Origin: a virus
IMG/VR virus record: IMGVR_UViG_3300042453_005789
Coordinates: 1-40,100 of that record
Length of the DNA stretch: 40,100 bases
Reading direction: 5' to 3' (one strand)
The notes beneath the pieces are model-generated. The model had not been told where the DNA came from, made no database searches, and saw only the letters and a program-made list of their open reading frames with translations. Both the position numbers and the translations under genes were made by a program. Below, piece by piece: positions 1 to 7,616 of this stretch (position 1 is the stretch's first letter; every line of letters begins with the position of its first letter).

Positions 1-63
1 TTGTTCCTTAGTTTTCACAATACAAAGGCAAAAGGCTGCGCCTTTTGACAGTGGCGCTGGATA

Positions 64-126
64 CCGGATCAGCGGTCGCTGCGCTCCCTTGTCCGGTATG
101 ACGATGCATAGACATGAACAGCCCTG
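64..126. repeat. 63-bp dispersed repeat, left inverted copy
   Basis: This 63-bp stretch is the exact reverse complement of 1332-1394, so the pal gene sits between two inverted copies. The repeat carries a gtccggtatgacg core and inverted ccgg ends, which makes it partly self-complementary. It contains no gene. The copy here is truncated compared with the copy near 1333-1437, which has both terminal inverted repeats. I infer a small non-autonomous repeat (REP or MITE type) dispersed in the host genome. Confidence 0.85.
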
Positions 127-149
127 CGCGGCGGGGCGGGACGGTTGTC

Positions 150-425
150 TTTTGGGGTCAAGGGGCGGGGCGGAAAAATACCGGACTGAAGACCGCGCAG
201 CGGGCTGAGGGAGGATGATTTTTTCGCACCGGCGCAGCGCACCCCTTGACCCCAAAAGAGAACTGTGGGGGTGGGAGGCGCGTGCTTCCGGCGAGGAAAA
301 GGCTCCCACCCAGCAGAATTTGCTTTGGGCCTCAAGGGTCCGCTTCGCCGAGGGGAAAAAAATCATCCTCCCTCGCTATCGCTCAGTCCGGTATTTTTCC
401 CCCCTCGCCCTTGACCCCCAAACCC
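150..425. repeat. Nested inverted repeats, no gene
   Basis: The first 520 bases hold no convincing gene. The strings 'ggggtcaagggg' and 'ccccttgacccc' recur in both orientations (about 152-163 and 242-253, with a relative near 408-418). The block 'aaaaataccggactga' near 175-190 is answered by its reverse complement near 387-402, and 'gagggaggatgatttttt' near 207-225 by its complement near 358-375. The result is a set of nested, imperfect palindromes. The open frames across it are low-complexity Pro/Arg/Ser translations and look like by-products of the repeats. Confidence 0.6.
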
Positions 426-460
426 AATCCTGCTGCCCCGCCCCGCCTTTTCAAAATATT

Positions 461-500
461 TTTAAAAAAAAGGCCCCGACGTTTTCACGTCAGGGCCTTT
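461..500 (-). terminator. Rho-independent terminator of pal
   Basis: On the - strand a stem with one mismatch (arms at 487-500 and 469-482, aaaggccctgacgt paired to acgtcggggccttt) is followed directly by a T run. It lies 23 bases beyond the pal stop codon and faces the right way to end pal transcription. Confidence 0.85.
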
Positions 501-522
501 GATACAGAAAGTCTAAAGAAAA

Positions 523-1047
523 CTATTTCTTCAGAACGGTGATGGAGCGACGGTTTTTGGACCAAGCGGACTCGTCAAAACCAGCAACAGCAGGACGCTC
601 TTTACCAAAGCTGATGGTGGTGATGCTGCTGGCAGGGACACCGGAAGCCACCAAGAAGTCTTTTGTGGCGGTGGCACGACGGGCACCCAAGGCAAGGTTG
701 TATTCACGGGTTCCGCGCTCGTCGGTGTGACCTTCGACGATCAGGGCCAAATCAGGGTTGGTTTTCAACCATTCGGCTTGCTTGCGCAGGGTGGCTTTAG
801 CGTCTTCGTCCAAAGCGTGGCTGTCATAAGCAAAGTACACGTTGGCGCCAACAGCGGCATCAAAAGCGCCTTGTTTTTCGTTGATTTGGCTCAGATCCGT
901 ACCGTAGGTGGTGACGTTCACATCACTGGGAGTTGAGCTGGCGCTGGTGTCGGAAAGATCGTTTCCTGTGGAAACGTTGTCTTCACCGCCGGCACAAGCG
1001 GCCACAGCGACCAAAAGAGAGACAGACAAAAGAATTTTTTTTATCAT
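523..1047 (-). CDS. pal: Peptidoglycan-associated lipoprotein Pal
   Basis: Pal anchors the outer membrane to peptidoglycan and works with the Tol complex in cell-envelope constriction. The 174-residue protein begins with a lipoprotein signal peptide whose lipobox ends VAAC, so Cys18 is the likely lipidated residue. A Ser/Thr/Asp-rich linker (about 22-60) leads into an OmpA-like domain (about 68-172). That domain has the hallmark HTDERG followed by N-x3-GARRA (Asp109 and Arg123/124), the residues that bind diaminopimelate in this family. The length is normal for Pal. The start has an SD-like aagg a few bases upstream. No tol genes are on the visible side; upstream neighbours are separated by 475 bases of repeats. 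The identification is secure. Confidence 0.95.
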   Translation of the reverse strand: MIKKILLSVSLLVAVAACAGGEDNVSTGNDLSDTSASSTPSDVNVTTYGTDLSQINEKQGAFDAAVGANVYFAYDSHALDEDAKATLRKQAEWLKTNPDLALIVEGHTDERGTREYNLALGARRATATKDFLVASGVPASSITTISFGKERPAVAGFDESAWSKNRRSITVLKK

Positions 1048-1331
1048 AGGTTTACCTTAACGTTGATGATGAATGAATAACTGCGCAGGATGGGGGAGAT
1101 TTTCAATCTCTTTTTCTCAAGCGACTGTGAATATACATTTTTTCTGACCAAAGAAAAGGACTTTTATCAAAAAAAAAGGATGAGAAAAATTTGCGTGTAT
1201 CATTTCGAACACAGGGGTAACAGATGGCTCTTTCTTTTTTGCAAGCAACAAAAAAATGTGTCGTGCTTTCCCTATTTGCGTACTGAGCCAAGAACAAACA
1301 CCTACGTAGATGTTCAAGTAGCCGTCAAACC

Positions 1332-1437
1332 CAGGGCTGTTCATGTCTATGCATCGTCATACCGGACAAGGGAGCGCAGCGACCGCTGATCCGGAATGAC
1401 GCAGAATCGTTAGGTTCTGGCAGAAAGGAACAGCCCT
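1332..1437. repeat. MITE-like element with 10-bp terminal inverted repeats
   Basis: The stretch 1333-1437 begins with agggctgttc and ends with its exact reverse complement gaacagccct. Bases 1332-1394 are the inverted copy of 64-126. The element is about 105 bp and encodes nothing. I see no clear target-site duplication; 'gtcaaacc' occurs just outside both ends (about 1324-1331 and 1441-1448) and might be a flanking direct repeat. The class (MITE, REP or other) is an inference. Confidence 0.6.
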
Positions 1438-1450
1438 AGCGTCAAACCTC

Positions 1451-1490
1451 TAAAAAAGCAAAAACGATAGGCTCAGCAGAGCCTATCGTT
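1451..1490 (-). terminator. Rho-independent terminator of ihfB
   Basis: A perfect 12-bp stem (1463-1474 with 1479-1490, loop agca) is followed on the - strand by a T-rich tract. It lies 33 bases beyond the ihfB stop and is oriented to terminate it. Confidence 0.85.
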
Positions 1491-1494
1491 ACAG

Positions 1495-1529
1495 TTACCT
1501 GTCACCTGTCACCTGTCAGGTGTTACCTG
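1495..1529. repeat. Heptad tandem repeat array 1
   Basis: There are five 7-base units: ttacctg, tcacctg, tcacctg, tcaggtg, ttacctg. CCT falls every seven bases, except that the fourth unit is inverted (AGG). The array runs into the last codons of ihfB. The same period-7 pattern occurs at 16155-16256 and 16873-16896. Confidence 0.7.
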
Positions 1530-1810
1530 CCTTTCGGATTCAACCGATCCCGCAGAATTTTTCCCGATTTGAAAAACGGGGTGGCTTTGGCAGGAACGAA
1601 GACAGATTCCCCTGTTTTGGGATTTCTGGCTTGGCGCTGCTCGCGATGACGTACGGCAAAAGACCCAAAGCCCCTGAGTTCAACGCGGCCGTTATGGGCC
1701 AGCGCTTGGGTAATTTCCTCAAAAAACAAAACCACAGCCTCTTCCACCTGTTTGGCGGACAGATGAGGGTTTTCTTTGCACAAAGCATCAATAAGTTCAG
1801 AGCGTTTCAT
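1523..1810 (-). CDS. ihfB: Integration host factor subunit beta
   Basis: IHF beta pairs with the alpha subunit to bend DNA in replication, transcription and site-specific recombination. From the ATG at 1810 the protein has 95 residues, the usual length, and begins MKRSELID. An upstream in-frame start at 1834 would add eight residues, but the SD-like aaggac sits in front of the internal ATG. The HU/IHF signature is complete: RVELRGFGSF, then RNPKTGE, VPAKATPFFKSGK and LRDRLN. The ELRGFGSF form and DRLN end favour IHF beta over HU. The last codons overlap a heptad repeat array. Its position just downstream of rpsA on the same strand matches the conserved rpsA-ihfB order, although cmk is absent upstream. 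Confidence 0.93.
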   Translation of the reverse strand: MKRSELIDALCKENPHLSAKQVEEAVVLFFEEITQALAHNGRVELRGFGSFAVRHREQRQARNPKTGESVFVPAKATPFFKSGKILRDRLNPKGR

Positions 1811-1853
1811 AATCAATACAGTCCTTTTCGACACAACACATAACAGACAAAAC

Positions 1854-1879
1854 AGAGGGAAGGCATACCCCCTCCCTCT
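1854..1879 (-). terminator. Putative terminator or processing hairpin after rpsA
   Basis: The arms agagggaagg (1854-1863) and ccctccctct (1870-1879) form a 10-bp stem with one mismatch between rpsA and ihfB. On the - strand it is followed by a mixed gttttgtctgtt tract, so termination may be partial. Confidence 0.5.
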
Positions 1880-1895
1880 TCATCCCCCTTGGCGA

Positions 1896-3668
1896 TCAAG
1901 ACGAGGCTTCATCCTTCGAGGTTTTGGCACTTGCGCTTTTCTTAATGGCAGGGCCCAAAATATCACCCAAACTGGCGCCGCTGTCTGCGGAACCATATTC
2001 GGCCATCATTTGTTTCTCTTCCTTGATTTCACGGGCTTTGATGGACAACGTGATTTCTTGTTTGGACAAATTCAGGGCAGTGATGAGGGCATCAATCTTT
2101 TCCCCCTTGGCAAAACGATCCGGACGTTGTTCGCTGCGATCACGGGACAAATCCGATCTTTTGATAAAGAGAGGCTGTTCAAAGTTGGGCAGCGTCACAT
2201 GAATCCCCGCATCTTTAATGTCGGATACGGTACAGGTCACAATATCACCCTTCTTCAGCTTGACAGAGGGAGCGCTGCTGGTGGAAGAAGCCTCCTCAGA
2301 CTTCGATGCGCTGGGCTGGGCCGCCTGCGATGAAGCGTTGGCACCCAATGTCACGGACATTTCTGCCGGATCAACTTTTAATAGGGTGACGGTTATGACA
2401 TCGCCCTTGGCAATGGTTTTTAACGCCTCAGCCCCTGAGCCTTGGGGGGTGAAATCTTCCGCGGCCAAAGTGCCACGAATACCGCTTTCAAGTTCAACCA
2501 ACACTTTGGCGTTATAGGTTCGCACCACAACCCCCTGCAATTCCGTGCCCTCGGGGTGCTGATCCGCAAAACGTTTGTAGGGATTTTCCTGACACTGTTT
2601 CATACCCAGACTGATGCGGCGCTTGTCGGTATCCACATCCAAAACCATCACATCAACATCTTGGCCAATGGTCACAACTTTTTTAGGATCGGGGTTTTTA
2701 TCCGCCCAAGAGATTTCAGACATATATACCAGACCCACAATGCCAGGCTCCAGCTCAACAAACGCCCCATAATCGGTGACACTGCTGATGCGTCCGGTCA
2801 GTTTGGTGCCCACGGGGAATTTGGTGACGGCCACTTTCCAAGGGTCTTCCTCCAGATGCTTCATGCCCAGAGAAATGCGCTTGGTTTCGGGGTCAATTTT
2901 GGTGATTTGAACCTCGATGGTTTGGCCAATTTCCAGCGCTTCGCTGGGGTGATTGACGCGGCGCCAAGAAATATCCGTAACATGCAACAATCCATCCACA
3001 CCGCCCAGATCCACAAAGGCCCCAAAGCGGGTGATGTTTTTGACCACGCCCTTGACCACTTGTCCCTCGATGATGTTTTTCAGGAACTCTTCGCGGGCTT
3101 CGGTGCGGGATTCTTCTAAAATGGCACGACGGGACACGATGATGTTGCCGCGTTTTTTGTCCATTTTCAAAATCTGGAACGGTTGTTCGATATTCATCAG
3201 CGGTGACAAATCCCGTATAGGGCGAACATCCACTTGACTGTTGGGCAGAAACGCCACGGCGCCCTGCAAATCAACCATCAAACCACCCTTAACACGGCTG
3301 AAAATTTTTCCGGTGGTGGGTTCATCTTTGGCGTAGGCTTTTTCCAATTCAATCCACGCCTCTTCACGGCGGGCTTTTTCACGGCTCAGGACAATGGCCC
3401 CGTCGCGATCTTCGTAACGATCCACGTAAACATCGACTTCATCGCCCACGGCGGGGGTTTTGCCATCGGCTTGCTCAAATTCCTGTAAAGGGACCATACC
3501 CTCAGATTTTAAACCCACTTCAATCAGGGCAAAGCCCCCGAACAGATCCATAACGTGACCGCGCAGAACAGAGCCCTCAATTTTGCCCTCCGCCCCTAAA
3601 ACTTCATCCAGCAACGCGCCAAAGGATTCTTTGGATTGAGATGTTTGCTGTGCTTTTTGATGTTGCAT
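1896..3668 (-). CDS. rpsA: 30S ribosomal protein S1
   Basis: S1 binds mRNA and helps load structured or weak-SD messages on the 30S subunit. The 590-residue protein (ATG at 3668 preceded by aaagg at good spacing; the TTG six bases further out is less likely) carries six S1/OB repeats. The third and fourth are the most canonical, with FGAFVDLG...GLLHVTDISW and YGAFVELE...GLVYMSEISW. Repeats one, two, five and six are more diverged, as is normal. The C-terminus ends with a YGSADSGASLGDILG segment that I recognise from alphaproteobacterial S1. A Ser/Ala-rich linker separates repeats five and six. ihfB follows on the same strand. Confidence 0.97.
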   Translation of the reverse strand: MQHQKAQQTSQSKESFGALLDEVLGAEGKIEGSVLRGHVMDLFGGFALIEVGLKSEGMVPLQEFEQADGKTPAVGDEVDVYVDRYEDRDGAIVLSREKARREEAWIELEKAYAKDEPTTGKIFSRVKGGLMVDLQGAVAFLPNSQVDVRPIRDLSPLMNIEQPFQILKMDKKRGNIIVSRRAILEESRTEAREEFLKNIIEGQVVKGVVKNITRFGAFVDLGGVDGLLHVTDISWRRVNHPSEALEIGQTIEVQITKIDPETKRISLGMKHLEEDPWKVAVTKFPVGTKLTGRISSVTDYGAFVELEPGIVGLVYMSEISWADKNPDPKKVVTIGQDVDVMVLDVDTDKRRISLGMKQCQENPYKRFADQHPEGTELQGVVVRTYNAKVLVELESGIRGTLAAEDFTPQGSGAEALKTIAKGDVITVTLLKVDPAEMSVTLGANASSQAAQPSASKSEEASSTSSAPSVKLKKGDIVTCTVSDIKDAGIHVTLPNFEQPLFIKRSDLSRDRSEQRPDRFAKGEKIDALITALNLSKQEITLSIKAREIKEEKQMMAEYGSADSGASLGDILGPAIKKSASAKTSKDEASS

Positions 3669-3850
3669 GAACAATGCCTTTGATTTGGTTAATGAAAGAC
3701 CTTCCTTATACGATGCTGTTTTTCGTTATGCAAGGTGTCTTTGGGGTTTTTTTTTTGGAAAAAACGAAGGGAGGCAAAAGCGTTCCTGCGAAAGATCACG
3801 ATTCTTCTTCACGCGGCGATGCGACCTAAGGACGCGAAGACCTTCCTGAT

Positions 3851-4642
3851 TCAAGGCCTCCCTTGCTCCGCCACCACGGCGGCGGCGGCGGCATCCAGAT
3901 GATATTGGGGGACATCGCGCATCAGGGCGGTGATTTTATCGTAACCTTCCAGATCCACCAAAACCGAAGGATCATGCCGTTTGGCTTTGTCCATAAGGAT
4001 TGTATAACGCTGGTGCAGAGCTTTGGTCAGGGCGTTGGGTTTATCCTCCATGGCGGCATCCAGATTTCCGCTGTGCAGGGCATAGCTGTCTGGTCCTGCG
4101 CTGGGCAGACAGGTGGTGAAGGTGGCCTCATCCAGCCCCCTCAGCCGGATACGCCAGCAGCGGGAACGCACCGTAATCGGCAAAGCCCCCAGGGCCGACG
4201 TGGTTAGAATCAAGAGCGATCCTGCGGGCGGTTCCTCCAGCCGTTTCAGCAGAGCATTGGCCGCCTGATGGTTCATGGTTTCCGCCCCCGCAATGATCAG
4301 TGCCCGCCCCGCCCCCAAACTGGACGTTTTGCCCAAAAAGCTGCACGCCTCGCGGATGGCATCCACAGAAATGCCGGTTTTATCCTCAGGTTTTTTCACC
4401 ATCATCACATCGGGGTGGGTGCCCTGCATCAGATGGGCCATCACACGGGCCTCTTGGTTTTTTTCCAAAAACGCCGCCACCAAATGCTGGGCCACCAGGG
4501 CCGCGCCGCACCCAGGGGGCCCATACACCACCCACGCATGGGCCAAACGCCCCCCCGCCAACGCATCATCAAACGGCCGCAGGGACGGTCCATGATACCG
4601 GATCAAGGCCGTCATGGCCTCTGGCGAAAGGGGTGTTAGCAT
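3851..4642 (-). CDS. holB: DNA polymerase III delta' (clamp-loader) subunit
   Basis: This 263-residue AAA+-like protein resembles HolB, which helps open and load the beta clamp. Visible signatures are a P-loop-like GPPGCGAA near residue 42, then LIIAGAETMNHQAANALLKRLEEPP around 112-138, and an SRC motif (VRSRCWRIRL) near 158. The NALLK-LEEPP and SRC motifs are the family hallmarks. The P-loop lacks the normal GKT/S, which agrees with delta' not hydrolysing ATP. It is shorter than many alphaproteobacterial homologues, with a weak C-terminal domain. A gamma/tau (DnaX) origin is less likely because of the degenerate P-loop. In many alphaproteobacteria holB follows tmk, but no tmk is visible here. 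Confidence 0.8.
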   Translation of the reverse strand: MLTPLSPEAMTALIRYHGPSLRPFDDALAGGRLAHAWVVYGPPGCGAALVAQHLVAAFLEKNQEARVMAHLMQGTHPDVMMVKKPEDKTGISVDAIREACSFLGKTSSLGAGRALIIAGAETMNHQAANALLKRLEEPPAGSLLILTTSALGALPITVRSRCWRIRLRGLDEATFTTCLPSAGPDSYALHSGNLDAAMEDKPNALTKALHQRYTILMDKAKRHDPSVLVDLEGYDKITALMRDVPQYHLDAAAAAVVAEQGRP

Positions 4643-4695
4643 AAGACGGGAAACATTTCCTTCTTTTTAACCTTCCCCACGGTATCATTTTCAGA

Positions 4696-4723
4696 TTGAC
4701 GATCCAAGTGAAACTCGCTAACT
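4696..4723 (+). promoter_or_regulatory. Predicted sigma-70 promoter of tRNA-Asn
   Basis: TTGACG at 4696-4701 and ctaact at 4718-4723 are separated by 16 bases and end 13 bases before the tRNA. The -35 match is good and the -10 is moderate. Confidence 0.5.
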
Positions 4724-4736
4724 GTTTTGTCTGTGT

Positions 4737-4811
4737 TCCTCGGTAGCTCAGTGGTAGAGCAAGCGGCTGTTAACCGCTTGGTCGGGGGTTCGAATCCCTC
4801 CCGGGGAGCCA
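4737..4811 (+). tRNA. tRNA-Asn (anticodon GTT)
   Basis: A complete cloverleaf can be folded: acceptor tcctcgg pairs with ccgggga with one G-T wobble. The D arm contains agctcagtggtagagc. The anticodon stem is gcggc/gccgc-like around loop ctGTTaa. The T arm is ggggg-ttcgaat-ccctc. The discriminator is G and CCA is encoded. The anticodon GTT reads asparagine codons AAC and AAU. It is the last host gene before the prophage-like cassette. Confidence 0.96.
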
Positions 4812-5144
4812 TTTCATGTTTTTGAACTTTTCTCTCCCCCTCATCACCATTCTCTCAAGGCCGGCTTTCTGCCGTACTTTGCGGGTTTTTCACTTGGCGG
4901 CGGTGTTTTGGGGGTTTTGCGCACGGCTTCGCATGGGTTCGCTCAGAGGGGTTTTCTCTGTAACGTCACTTGGCTTTTTGCGCCAAAGCCAAGTGGCAAA
5001 AGTCATTGTTTTTTAATGTTTTTTATTTTTTAAGGTTCGAAACCCCTTTGCACACCCACTTGAGCGAAGCCGTGGCGGTTAAAGCGAAACGCTGCGAAAA
5101 CAAAGGTGATTGAGCGAAATTCAGGGTCGTTTTATCCTGTGGTT
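4812..5144. other. Non-coding junction between tRNA-Asn and the recombinase cassette
   Basis: No gene is supported here. An 11-bp perfect hairpin (4967-4977 with 4985-4995, loop ttgcgcc) is followed by a tract with several T runs (about 5008-5031). It could terminate tRNA transcription on the + strand. The prophage attachment site may be in this junction, but the other end is outside the window. No second copy of the tRNA 3' end was seen. Confidence 0.5.
4967..5015 (+). terminator. Putative terminator downstream of tRNA-Asn
   Basis: The stem cacttggcttt/aaagccaagtg is perfect and is followed within about 12 bases by a six-T run. The gap before the T run makes it a weaker candidate than a classical terminator. 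Confidence 0.45.
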
Positions 5145-5336
5145 ATGAAACAGGAATTCCCCATCATTGATTCCCCTCTTTTGGAGGTTGCCGAAATCCT
5201 AGCCCTAGGCATTCTGCGCCTGCGGGAAAAACATTCTGCCTTTTCTGGCCCAGAAAGAGAGATTTCCCTGGACTTCTCGGGGCCTTCTGAGCCTTCATGG
5301 ACACACCTTAAAAACACAGGAAAAAACAATGAATAA
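5145..5336 (+). CDS. Small conserved protein of the recombinase cassette
   Basis: This 63-residue protein starts at the ATG at 5145; the frame extends 13 codons upstream without a better start. It has a helical segment (LEVAEILALGILRLREKH) followed by a short SLDF-type acidic tail. I recognise the layout AEILA.G..RL....-LD from small ORFs that precede DUF2924 and serine-recombinase genes in alphaproteobacterial islands, but I cannot name a function. Its stop overlaps the start of the DUF2924 gene by eight bases, which suggests translational coupling. It might be a regulator or partner of the recombinase. Confidence 0.65.
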   Translation: MKQEFPIIDSPLLEVAEILALGILRLREKHSAFSGPEREISLDFSGPSEPSWTHLKNTGKNNE

Positions 5337-5760
5337 CAATGTATTGTCGCAGATCAATGACCTTAAAACCCTCACCATGGTCCAGCTGCGACAACGCTGG
5401 CTGGTGTTGTTTACAACCGACCCGCCAGCATATGGGCGGGCTTATTTGGAACGTCGCCTTGCTTACCGTATTCAGGAATTGGCCCACGGCACCGACACGG
5501 CGCTGTTAGAACGAAAAATGGAGGAAGCGGCCAAAAAGCGGCTTGGAGAAAGGAACCACGGACGCAAAACCATAGAACGCCCTGTCAGCGGCACGCGCAT
5601 CACCCGGGAATGGCAGGGGGAAGAGCACCAGGTGACGGTGCTGGCCGATGGCTTTGACTATCGCGGCCAGAAATACAACAGTCTCTCACGCATCGCCAAA
5701 GTGATTACCGGCACCGTCTGGTCGGGGCCGGTGTTTTTTGGTCTGAAACGGGGGTCCTGA
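5329..5760 (+). CDS. DUF2924 domain protein
   Basis: This 143-residue protein ends with the strong DUF2924 signature: GTRITREWQGEEHQVTV, then GFDYRGQKYNSLSRIAKVITGTVWSGPVFFGL. The N-terminal half is helical and includes a YLERRLAYRIQELA segment. The family is of unknown biochemical function and is found next to large serine recombinases in alphaproteobacterial islands and prophages. The domain resembles DNA-associated 'REWxG...H.V.V...F.Y.G..Y.SLS.IA..ITG' folds fused to restriction or helicase proteins, so a DNA-binding accessory role is plausible. The stop overlaps the recombinase ATG (ATGA). Confidence 0.88.
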   Translation: MNNNVLSQINDLKTLTMVQLRQRWLVLFTTDPPAYGRAYLERRLAYRIQELAHGTDTALLERKMEEAAKKRLGERNHGRKTIERPVSGTRITREWQGEEHQVTVLADGFDYRGQKYNSLSRIAKVITGTVWSGPVFFGLKRGS

Positions 5761-7100
5761 TGAAACGCCAAGAGCCGCTTCAAAAACGCATCCGCTGCGC
5801 CGTCTATACCCGAAAATCCACCGAAGAAGGGCTGGAGCAAGAGTTCAATTCGCTGGATGCTCAGCGGGAGGCTGGTGAATCCTACGTGGCCTCCCAAAGG
5901 CACGAAGGCTGGACCTTGGTACCGGATCACTACGATGATGGGGGGTTCAGCGGTGGCAGCATGGAACGTCCCGCTTTGAAGCGATTGCTGGCCGATATTG
6001 CCGCCCGTAAGATTGATGTGATTGTGGTTTATAAGGTTGACCGTCTGTCCCGCTCGCTGTCCGATTTTGCCAAGATGGTGGAGATTTTTGATGCCAACAC
6101 TGTGTCTTTTGTCTCGGTGACTCAGCAATTTAACACCACCACAAGCATGGGGCGGCTGACCCTGAATATCCTTCTGTCCTTTGCCCAGTTTGAGAGGGAA
6201 GTCATCGGCGAGCGCGTGCGCGACAAAGTCGCGGCCAGCAAGCGTAAAGGGATGTGGATGGGCGGGTGCCCGCCGCTGGGGTATGACATTGTCGAGAAAA
6301 AACTGGTGGTAAATCCAAGTGAAGCCGAGTTGGTGCGGCGCATTTTCCAGCGGTTTTTGACGCTGCGCTCTTGCACCACGCTGGCGCGGGAGCTTCGGGC
6401 CAAGGGCTGCCGCACCAAGAGTTATACCACCCAAACAGGCCGCGAGAAAATCGGCACACTGATGGACAAGGGCTATGTGTACAAGCTGCTGAGCAACCCG
6501 ATGTATCTCGGCGAGATTCATCACAAGGGACAGATTTATGATGGTCAACACGCGGCGATACTCGACCGTGATACATGGAACGCTGTACACGCTGTGATGC
6601 AGGAAGGCCCCCACCAACGGGCCAACACCACCCGCCGCCAAACGCCGGCTCTGCTCAAAGGGATCCTGAAATGCAGCGGCTGTCAGTGCGCCATGACCCC
6701 CACCCACACCCGCAAAAAGGGCAAACTGTATCGGTATTATGCGCCCAGTGCGGTGATGAAAGCCAAATGCACCGATTGCCCTGTGGGAACCATCCCCGCT
6801 GGTGAAGTTGAAGAGGTGGTTTTAAGCCAGTTAACCGATATTTTCCGAACCCCTGAAATGGTGGTGAGCATATGGAAAGCTGCATATGCCCGCGATGATG
6901 ACATCACAGAAAAGGATGTGGTGGAGGCGCTGGGCAACATGCAGGCCCTTTGGGATCACCTGTTTCCCGCTGAGCAAGCCCGCATTTTGCATCTGCTGAT
7001 TGCCCAAGTGTTGGTCAGCACCAAGGGCGTGGATTTGCGCCTGCGTACTGATGGCCTGACCTCTTTGGTCAAGGAATTACAGGCACGAGAGGCCGCATGA
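5760..7100 (+). CDS. Large serine recombinase (putative prophage integrase)
   Basis: The 446-residue protein begins with a resolvase catalytic domain (about 11-160): YTRKS with nucleophile Ser20, the ERPALKRLL segment (68-76), YKVDRLSRS (91-99), and the family-typical FNTTTSMGRLTLNILLSFAQFEREVIGERVRDK. A recombinase domain follows (about 170-280), then a zinc ribbon with Cys305, Cys308, Cys337 and Cys340. Large serine integrases insert phage DNA between short attP/attB sites without a tRNA requirement, so the nearby tRNA-Asn may be incidental. At 446 residues it is on the short side, with little room for a long coiled coil. It starts in an ATGA overlap with DUF2924 and ends in an ATGA overlap with the next gene. 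All catalytic residues I can check are present. Confidence 0.93.
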   Translation: MKRQEPLQKRIRCAVYTRKSTEEGLEQEFNSLDAQREAGESYVASQRHEGWTLVPDHYDDGGFSGGSMERPALKRLLADIAARKIDVIVVYKVDRLSRSLSDFAKMVEIFDANTVSFVSVTQQFNTTTSMGRLTLNILLSFAQFEREVIGERVRDKVAASKRKGMWMGGCPPLGYDIVEKKLVVNPSEAELVRRIFQRFLTLRSCTTLARELRAKGCRTKSYTTQTGREKIGTLMDKGYVYKLLSNPMYLGEIHHKGQIYDGQHAAILDRDTWNAVHAVMQEGPHQRANTTRRQTPALLKGILKCSGCQCAMTPTHTRKKGKLYRYYAPSAVMKAKCTDCPVGTIPAGEVEEVVLSQLTDIFRTPEMVVSIWKAAYARDDDITEKDVVEALGNMQALWDHLFPAEQARILHLLIAQVLVSTKGVDLRLRTDGLTSLVKELQAREAA

Positions 7101-7513
7101 ACCTCAACCCTAACTTTAGCCCAGCCACGGTGAATATTCACATTCCCCTTCGCCTCAAGCGACGTGGAGGGCGCAAGCTGATCGTTACCCCAGAAGGCCA
7201 TACCCTTGCGCCAACCCCCGCCCAAAAACGCGAACCCGATGCACCGCTGGTCAAAGCGTTGCTCAAAGCTTGGAAATGGCAGAAAGACCTTGAATCTGGC
7301 AAAGCCCAAAGCATGGAAGACATCGCCAAACGCCATAACATCGACACCGCCAGCGTTTCCCGCCTGATGCGCCTCAATTTTCTGGCACCCGACCTGAAAT
7401 TAGCCATTCTGGAGGGGACGCAGCCACGAACCATGCTGCTTCAGGACCTCATCAGAAAAGTGTGGCCGGATGATTGGGAGGGGCAGAGGGGTTTTTTTTG
7501 GAGTCAATGGTGA
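7097..7513 (+). CDS. Helix-turn-helix-like protein of the recombinase cassette
   Basis: This 138-residue protein starts in an ATGA overlap with the recombinase. It opens with a basic IPLRLKRRGGRKLIV segment. A central helical region follows in which SMEDIAKRHNIDTASVSRLMRLNFLAPDLKLAILEG (about 72-107) reads as a helix-turn-helix of the resolvase or ParB type. I recognise this protein as the regular last member of the DUF2924/recombinase cassette in alphaproteobacteria. Its role is not established; a DNA-binding directionality or regulatory factor is an inference from position and fold. The C-terminus ends in a WPDDWEGQRG segment. Confidence 0.75.
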   Translation: MNLNPNFSPATVNIHIPLRLKRRGGRKLIVTPEGHTLAPTPAQKREPDAPLVKALLKAWKWQKDLESGKAQSMEDIAKRHNIDTASVSRLMRLNFLAPDLKLAILEGTQPRTMLLQDLIRKVWPDDWEGQRGFFWSQW

Positions 7514-7616
7514 CATAAAAGACATACCTATGGTTGTTTTTTGGGTTGCATATTATCATATTTTAAATTATAGATTGGCCACCTGTTTTCATTAGACTTC
7601 TTTAAAAATTTGACTA

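Larger units (their letters stand above)
1048..1522. other. Intergenic region upstream of pal
   Basis: No gene is supported in these 475 bases. The region holds the pal leader, an A/T-rich stretch (about 1110-1270) in which the pal promoter must lie, a MITE-like repeat (1332-1437), the ihfB terminator (1451-1490) and a heptad array (from 1495). Short open frames here have no RBS or family signature. Confidence 0.6.

Noticed and set aside
69-542. Open frames before pal on both strands
   Set aside because: They are Pro/Arg/Ser-rich translations of the nested repeats, without an RBS or family features, and overlap the pal terminator.
1090-1389. A 99-codon + strand frame upstream of pal
   Set aside because: It runs through an A/T-rich leader into the 63-bp repeat and has no supported start or recognisable domain.
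1510-1522. A lux-box-like palindrome CACCTGTCAGGTG
   Set aside because: It is a by-product of the heptad array where one unit is inverted, and lies at the end of ihfB, not in a promoter.
2442-3119. A 225-codon frame antisense to rpsA
   Set aside because: It is a shadow of a highly conserved S1 coding frame; Asn/His/Phe-rich composition fits an antisense artefact.
4786-5040. tRNA-Asn 3' end as the prophage attachment core
   Set aside because: No second copy of the tRNA 3' end was seen in the window, and a serine recombinase does not normally need a tRNA; the weak 'ggttcgaaacccc' near 5033 is not a convincing duplicate.
5658-6707. A 349-codon frame antisense to the recombinase
   Set aside because: The recombinase frame has all catalytic motifs. 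The antisense product has no recognisable domain.
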